From Acidimicrobiales bacterium (GTDB lineage Bacteria; Actinomycetota; Acidimicrobiia; Acidimicrobiales; Palsa-688), in NCBI GenBank assembly GCA_035533095.1, contig DATLUM010000050.1:245782-309781 (forward strand): a stretch of DNA of 64,000 bases. The letters run 5' to 3'. The notes beneath the pieces are model-generated. The model was not told where the DNA came from. It saw nothing but the letters and a program-made list of their open reading frames with translations, and ran no database searches. Shown in pieces: positions 59,833-64,000 of the stretch. Within the stretch, counting starts at the first letter, position 1. Every line of letters begins with the position of its first letter. The position numbers and the translations under genes are program-made.

Positions 59833-60537
59833 ATGACCGGTCGTGTCGTGCTCGTGACCGGAGGAAACCGCGGGATCGGGCTGGCGATCGCGGAGTCGTT
59901 CAGGGACGCCGGCGACACGGTTGCGGTCACCTACCGCGACAAGCCGGTCGAAGGCTTCTTGTCCGTGCAGTGCGACGTGACGTCTGGCGAGGACGTCGAG
60001 CGAGCGTTCGCGGAGGTCGAGGAACAGGCCGGCGCGGTCGAGGTGCTGGTGTCCAACGCGGGCATCAACGCGGACCAGCTGCTTCTTTCGATGAAAGAGG
60101 AAGCGTGGCGCTCTGTGATCGACGCGAACCTGAATGGCGCGTACCGGGTAGCCCGCCGGGCGACGTCGAAGATGATTCGGGCCAGAAGGGGCCGCATCAT
60201 CTTCATCTCGTCCGTCGTCGGGATGACTGGGTCGGCCGGACAGACGAACTATGCCGCGTCCAAGGCAGGATTGATCGGCTTGGCGCGCAGCCTGGCGCGC
60301 GAGATCGGCGGGCGTGGCGTGACGGTGAACGTCGTGGCGCCCGGGTTCGTGACCACGGACATGACCGCGCAGCTGAGCGAGGCACGCCAGGCGGAGATCC
60401 TGGATCAGGTCCCGCTGAAGCGAATGGCATCGCCTGCGGAGGTGGCAGCCGTGGTGAGATTCCTCGCCTCCGACGAGGCGGGTTACATCACGGGGGCGGT
60501 CGTCCCCGTCGACGGCGGTTTGGGGATGGGGCACTGA
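59833..60537 (+). CDS. fabG: 3-oxoacyl-[acyl-carrier-protein] reductase FabG
   Basis: A 234-residue SDR enzyme, NADPH-dependent: VTGGNRGIGLAIAESF nucleotide motif, LVSNAGINAD, Ser-Tyr-Lys triad with YAASKAG (about residue 140) and a PVDGGLGMGH end as in FabG/MabA. It overlaps fabZ by one base and follows fabI by 18 nt. Substrate: 3-oxoacyl-ACP. Confidence 0.92.
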   Translation: MTGRVVLVTGGNRGIGLAIAESFRDAGDTVAVTYRDKPVEGFLSVQCDVTSGEDVERAFAEVEEQAGAVEVLVSNAGINADQLLLSMKEEAWRSVIDANLNGAYRVARRATSKMIRARRGRIIFISSVVGMTGSAGQTNYAASKAGLIGLARSLAREIGGRGVTVNVVAPGFVTTDMTAQLSEARQAEILDQVPLKRMASPAEVAAVVRFLASDEAGYITGAVVPVDGGLGMGH

Positions 60538-60953
60538 TGCGACCAGACGAGGTGCTGCCCCACCGGCCGCCGTTCCTCTTCGTGGATTCGGTGTCGGAGG
60601 TGGTGCCCGCCAAGTCGGCGCGAGGTGTCTGGAGGCTGACGGGAGATGAGGCGTTCTTCTCGGGCCACTTCCCCGGGCGCCCGACACTGCCAGGAGTGTT
60701 GATGGTCGAGGCCCTCGCGCAGCTCGGTGGAATCGCATTGCTGGCCGACGAGCGATACCGGGGGAAGCTGCCGCTGTTCGGCGGTGTCGACAAGGCAAGG
60801 TTCCGCCGCCAGGTCGTGCCGGGCGATGAATTGGAGCTGGAGGTCGAGCTCGATCACCTGGGCTCCTCCGCCGGCCGGGGCCACGGGACCGCCCGGGTCG
60901 GCGGTCAGATCGCCTGCCAGGCGGGCATGTTGTTCGTGATAGTGGATGCCTGA
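60537..60953 (+). CDS. fabZ: 3-hydroxyacyl-[acyl-carrier-protein] dehydratase FabZ
   Basis: A 138-residue FabZ/hotdog dehydratase: LPHRPPFLFVD start and SGHFPGRPTLPGVLMVEALAQ with the catalytic His and the helix bearing Glu. ATG 60537 shares its A with the fabG stop (TGATG). A single FabZ rather than a HadAB/HadBC pair differs from mycobacterial FAS-II. Confidence 0.9.
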   Translation: MRPDEVLPHRPPFLFVDSVSEVVPAKSARGVWRLTGDEAFFSGHFPGRPTLPGVLMVEALAQLGGIALLADERYRGKLPLFGGVDKARFRRQVVPGDELELEVELDHLGSSAGRGHGTARVGGQIACQAGMLFVIVDA

Positions 60954-61011
60954 GCGGCTGTGGTGACCGGATGGAATGTCAACTGAGACTGCTACTGAGG
61001 AGGTCTGCCTC

Positions 61012-62418
61012 ATGACTTCGACGCTGGGTCAGAGCACGAGTATCAACGGCGACGGCCCAGGGGCGTCGCCGATCGAGGTGGTGGCATCCCTACGCGACGC
61101 GTTTGCCAGCGGGCGCACCAGACCGCTCGACTGGAGGCTGCGTCAGTTGGAGGGAGTATCCCGCCTCCTGACGCAGGAAGAGCCGGCGATCGCCAAGGCC
61201 CTCGGCGCGGACCTCGGCCGGAACCAACACGACGCCTGGTTCGGCGATATCGCCTCGACACGGGGCGAGGTCAAGTACGCCATCCGGCACCTGAAGCGTT
61301 GGATGCGACCGAAGCGGGTACCGGTCCCGCTCGCCGTGATGCCGGGCAAGGCCTACTACCGCTACGAGCCGCTCGGCGTCGTGCTCGTCATCGGGCCCTG
61401 GAACTACCCGTTCTACCTCTGCCTCGCGCCCCTCGTCGGCGCTGTCGCCGCAGGCAACTGCGTCGTGGTGAAGCCTTCCGAGAACGCGCCGGCTTCCTCA
61501 GCGACGATGGCCGAGCTCATCCCCAGGTACCTGGACGCCGACGCAGTGAAGGTCGTGGAAGGCGACGCTGCGGTGACGCAGCAGTTGATCGACGCTCGGG
61601 TCGACCACGTGTTCTTCACCGGGGGGACCGAGATCGGCCGGAAGGTCATGCAGGCCGCCGCGGCCCACCTCACTCCCGTGACGCTCGAACTCGGCGGCAA
61701 GAGCCCCGCCATCGTGACCAAGGACGCCGACGTCGAGGTCGCAGCCAGGCGGATCGCGTTCGGCAAGCTCCTCAATTCCGGGCAGACGTGCATCGCCCCC
61801 GACTACGTCCTCGTCGAGGAACCGGTCAAGGAGAAACTCGTCGATGCCCTCGAGAAGAGCGTCCGCGAGATGCGCGCCGGCGAGTCGCCCGTCCAGAAGA
61901 TCGTCAACGACCGCCAGTTCGCCCGCCTGACCCGCCTGCTCGACGAAAAGCCCGGTGACGTCGCCGTCGGCGGGGGCTCCGACGGAAATGCGATCGAGCC
62001 GACGATCGTGGTCGACGCCGACCCGGAGTCCGAGCTCATGAAGTCCGAGATCTTCGGACCGATACTCCCCGTCGTAGGGGTGCACTCGCTCGACGACGCC
62101 ATCTCGTTCGTGAACTCGCGCGAGAAACCGCTCGCTGCGTATGTGTTCTCGGAGAGGCGCAAGGATGTGGAGAGGGTGTTCGAGGAAATGCCTTCCGGTG
62201 GGGCCACAGCCAACCACACGCTCATGCACGTCATGGCACCGCAACTACCGTTCGGAGGGGTGGGTCATAGCGGCATCGGCGCGTACCACGGCAGGTGGGG
62301 CTTCGAATGCTTCAGCCACCGCAAGTCGACGCTGTTCATGAAGTCGCGTCCGGATCTGAAGATCATCTACCCCCCGTATTCGGAGCGGGCCAAGAAGCTG
62401 CTGCGCCGTTTGGTGTAG
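61012..62418 (+). CDS. aldehyde dehydrogenase (class 3-like, fatty aldehyde type)
   Basis: A 468-residue NAD(P)-dependent aldehyde dehydrogenase. IGPWNYPFYLCLAPL, general-base Glu in LELGGKSPAIV (about residue 225), catalytic Cys in NSGQTCIAPDYVL (about residue 257) and EIFGPILPVV are present; the length and PFGGVGHSGIGAYHGRWGF end match the short class 3/fatty-aldehyde group. ATG 61012 has AGGAGG at 60998-61003; an ATG 12 codons upstream is less well served. It follows fabZ by 58 nt. Confidence 0.92.
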   Translation: MTSTLGQSTSINGDGPGASPIEVVASLRDAFASGRTRPLDWRLRQLEGVSRLLTQEEPAIAKALGADLGRNQHDAWFGDIASTRGEVKYAIRHLKRWMRPKRVPVPLAVMPGKAYYRYEPLGVVLVIGPWNYPFYLCLAPLVGAVAAGNCVVVKPSENAPASSATMAELIPRYLDADAVKVVEGDAAVTQQLIDARVDHVFFTGGTEIGRKVMQAAAAHLTPVTLELGGKSPAIVTKDADVEVAARRIAFGKLLNSGQTCIAPDYVLVEEPVKEKLVDALEKSVREMRAGESPVQKIVNDRQFARLTRLLDEKPGDVAVGGGSDGNAIEPTIVVDADPESELMKSEIFGPILPVVGVHSLDDAISFVNSREKPLAAYVFSERRKDVERVFEEMPSGGATANHTLMHVMAPQLPFGGVGHSGIGAYHGRWGFECFSHRKSTLFMKSRPDLKIIYPPYSERAKKLLRRLV

Positions 62419-62627
62419 CTCCGCACGCGATCGGAAGGGGCACCTGATAGCGAGGGAACAGCGACTCGTGTTCGGCGAGGACCCCGAGCACCGGGCTGTT
62501 CGCCGAGGTGCGTCGACTGGTCGACGGGCACGGCGGGACTGTCCAGGTGCCGCACACCACCTGGTTGGTGCTGGCGCGGCGCATCGGCACTAGCCGCGGA
62601 CCTCGGCGAGCGGGCGCCCGAGCCGGC
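62419..62627. pseudogene. 209-bp gap with possible methyltransferase-like remnant
   Basis: On the plus strand, 62491-62600 reads LFAEVRRLVDGHGGTVQVP then HTTWLVLARRIG, which resembles the C-terminal end of a class I methyltransferase, without a start or a full domain. It may be a gene remnant or coincidence in GC-rich DNA. No ribosome site or promoter is seen. Confidence 0.25.
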
Positions 62628-63446
62628 TCAGACGAAGACGCAGGTCGCGCGCAACTCGATGCTCGACCGCGCGGGCTTTCCGACCTCGACCTCGGGGTCG
62701 CGGAACGCCGAGTGCGGGGTGAAGTAGGTCTTGCCCTGGGCGACCAGCTCGGTGTCGTAGGTCCGGAACGCGACCACCTCGTCGGCGGTCAGTTCAGGGA
62801 AGGCGTACCAGCGGTGCGTCCCGGGATCAGCAGGCTCGACTACACCGAGTGCGTCGAAGCTTGCACCGGTCCCGGCGTAATCCGTCACGTGGAACGCCCG
62901 AGCGTCCACCGGCATGACGGTCCGTGCGTCGCAGAAGGCGATCGGGAAGTCCATCTTCGGTTCCCCGGTGTTGCGCCAGAACTGCAGGATGACGGTGCGC
63001 TTCGCGTTCACCACCGCCAGTGGTGTCGCGCCGTTCCGGTCCAGTGCTGCCCTGCCGTTCTCACCGGGCTGCCTGTAGGTGCGCCGTACGAAGTTCTCGT
63101 GCCCGGCTGCGAAGTCGGAATGGACGAAGGTGATGGGTGACAGCTGCTCGTGACGGCGTGCGTCGTCGGGGCTGCGCTTGATGTGCGTGGCCACGAGCGC
63201 GAAGTCGGCCCCGGTCATCTCCCGGGCAAGCTTCTCGAGTTCTTCGTAATGGACCGCCGAGATCTGCGAATCGTCCGTCCAGTCCGTCACCGCCGAACTG
63301 TGCTGGACCAACTCGAAGCCGCACACCTGCCATCCGGGCAGGTTCGCGGCCCTGCCGTCGAGAACGGTGACCTCCGTAGCAAGGTCAGCCGGGCCCTCCC
63401 CCGTCGGGCTCAGGTAGTGCATGGACGTGCGGCAGAAGGCGGTCAT
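62628..63446 (-). CDS. CmcJ/NvfI-family oxygenase-like protein
   Basis: A 272-residue protein with the CmcJ-like pattern: VHYEELEKLAREMTGAD, FVHSDFAAGHE (candidate metal ligands H and D), ILQFWRNTGEPKMDFPIAFCDARTV and HSAFRDPEV near the end (second His). The family contains non-heme iron-linked oxidoreductases. Substrate unknown. ATG 63446 follows GAGGTG; an upstream GTG/ATG would add 14 residues. Surrounding genes give no pathway hint. Confidence 0.75.
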   Translation of the reverse strand: MTAFCRTSMHYLSPTGEGPADLATEVTVLDGRAANLPGWQVCGFELVQHSSAVTDWTDDSQISAVHYEELEKLAREMTGADFALVATHIKRSPDDARRHEQLSPITFVHSDFAAGHENFVRRTYRQPGENGRAALDRNGATPLAVVNAKRTVILQFWRNTGEPKMDFPIAFCDARTVMPVDARAFHVTDYAGTGASFDALGVVEPADPGTHRWYAFPELTADEVVAFRTYDTELVAQGKTYFTPHSAFRDPEVEVGKPARSSIELRATCVFV

Positions 63447-63507
63447 GTTCACCTCGTGGGTCCCCGGGTCGCCGGGCCAGTTTCCCACACCGTGACGATC
63501 ACGAAGA

Positions 63508-64000
63508 CTACGGGTTGTACGTTCCGAGTGTCTTCAGGAGCTTGGCTGCGAGAGGCGCCGCCACCGTCCCGCCGACCCCGCCGCCGTAGACGAACACGGC
63601 GAACGCGACATCACCACGGAAGCCGATGAACCACGCGTGTTCCGGGGGGTTGGGGCCGGAGCCGAACTCGGCTGTACCGGTCTTGCCGTATGTTCCGGCA
63701 GGAAGGCCGGCCTGCGCGGCCGTCCCGGCAGGGCTGGTGACGACCTGCGCCATCAGTGTCTTCAGCTGGGTGTCGACGGTGGGATCCAACGGGGCCGGCG
63801 CCACCGAATCGTCCGGGGCACCGCTGACGAGGCGCGGCTCGTGAAGAGCGCCGCTGTCCACCGTCGCTGCTACGACTGCCATCGCGAGGGGGGACATGGT
63901 CACACCTCCCTGACCTATGGCGTCCGCTGCGAGGTCCACCGGGCTCGCGGGCTGGGAGACGTTCCCGCCGTAGGCGCCGAGCCCGAGGTGTGGCGTTGTA
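63508..64000 (-). CDS. penicillin-binding protein, C-terminal part (cut by window edge)
   Basis: The last 163 codons of a PBP transpeptidase; the frame is open to base 64000, so the 5' end is outside. DLAADAIGQGGVTMSPLAMA leads to AGLPAGTYGKTGTAEF, with the KTG box of the active site, and HAWFIGFRGDVAFAVFV. This arrangement matches PbpA-like class B enzymes that cross-link peptidoglycan. The serine (SxxK) and SxN motifs lie beyond the edge. Confidence 0.85.
   Translation of the reverse strand, partial: TTPHLGLGAYGGNVSQPASPVDLAADAIGQGGVTMSPLAMAVVAATVDSGALHEPRLVSGAPDDSVAPAPLDPTVDTQLKTLMAQVVTSPAGTAAQAGLPAGTYGKTGTAEFGSGPNPPEHAWFIGFRGDVAFAVFVYGGGVGGTVAAPLAAKLLKTLGTYNP

Noticed and set aside
1..64000. 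Very frequent GCCGGCG/CGCCGGCG words
   Set aside because: They occur in coding DNA throughout and fit Ala-Gly codon bias at high GC; no clustering or orientation bias was evident by eye.
1..64000. Mobile elements, CRISPR arrays, toxin-antitoxin or defence genes
   Set aside because: No transposase, integrase, Cas-like protein, terminal repeats or spacer-repeat pattern was seen.

Overview
The window is about 64 kb of dense, GC-rich chromosomal DNA with many GTG/TTG starts and 4-nt stop/start overlaps. It carries a WhiB regulator, an Mce import operon, an LprG/P55-type pair, a mycothiol-locus gene trio (MSMEG_4193 / DUF3090 / SCO1664 families), a PdtaS-type histidine kinase, paired ArsA-like ATPases, WS/DGAT and an InhA-like FabI. 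Together these indicate an actinobacterium. A complete System I (Ccm) cytochrome c maturation operon and a ValS with an archaeal-looking signature point away from Mycobacteriales and would fit Acidimicrobiia or a related deep branch; that placement is inference. No phage, IS element, CRISPR array, rRNA or tRNA was recognised; this is mostly core genome.

Layout. 1-11.6 kb: mceA (cut by the left edge) to mceF, an Mce-associated membrane protein, two paralogous secreted proteins of unknown family, a small lipoprotein and an acyl-CoA synthetase, which looks like a lipid import and activation locus. 11.6-17 kb: UbiB/ABC1-type kinase, alpha/beta hydrolase, LprG-like lipoprotein and P55-like MFS exporter. 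17-21.5 kb: uracil-DNA glycosylase, the MSMEG_4193/DUF3090/SCO1664 trio, etfAB. 21.5-30 kb: anti-sigma-like protein and SigB/F-type sigma factor, lipid kinase, whiB1-like gene with a CRP-like site, then (minus strand) dgt, DUF3107, bagA/bagB-like ATPases and pdtaS. 29.3-34.3 kb: cytochrome b plus molybdopterin oxidoreductase, a 42-bp tandem repeat, mrp, a SufR-like regulator and a cysteine desulfurase. 34.3-41.7 kb: ccmABCDEFGH with a ccmI-like gene and ccdA; ccmD is only 43 codons.

41.7-51.2 kb: DUF5317 membrane protein, glycosyltransferase, TetR regulator, thioesterase, peroxiredoxin/VOC divergent pair around a perfect 12-bp inverted repeat, rpiA, acyl-CoA dehydrogenase with a candidate operator, MFS, thioesterase, cysS. 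51.2-57.5 kb: valS, MaoC-type hydratase, bifunctional nuclease, ComF-like protein, LuxR-type regulator with a degenerate receiver, ppa. 57.5-64 kb: WS/DGAT, fabI-fabG-fabZ, aldehyde dehydrogenase, CmcJ-like oxygenase, and the C-terminal end of a penicillin-binding protein cut by the right edge.

The recurring theme is lipid handling (Mce import, FadD, Etf, acyl-CoA dehydrogenase, MaoC, FAS-II steps, WS/DGAT, aldehyde dehydrogenase) plus redox and Fe-S/heme maturation. A regulatory theme runs through the intergenic DNA: many genes have a T-A-N-N-N-T (-10-like) hexamer 6-9 nt before the start codon, suggesting leaderless transcripts. Several divergent pairs share one nearly symmetric -10 element. 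No wholly new multi-gene defence-like system is visible. The best novelty candidates are the Mce-linked secreted paralogues, the symmetric divergent promoters/palindromes and the 42-bp repeat array ahead of the molybdoenzyme.
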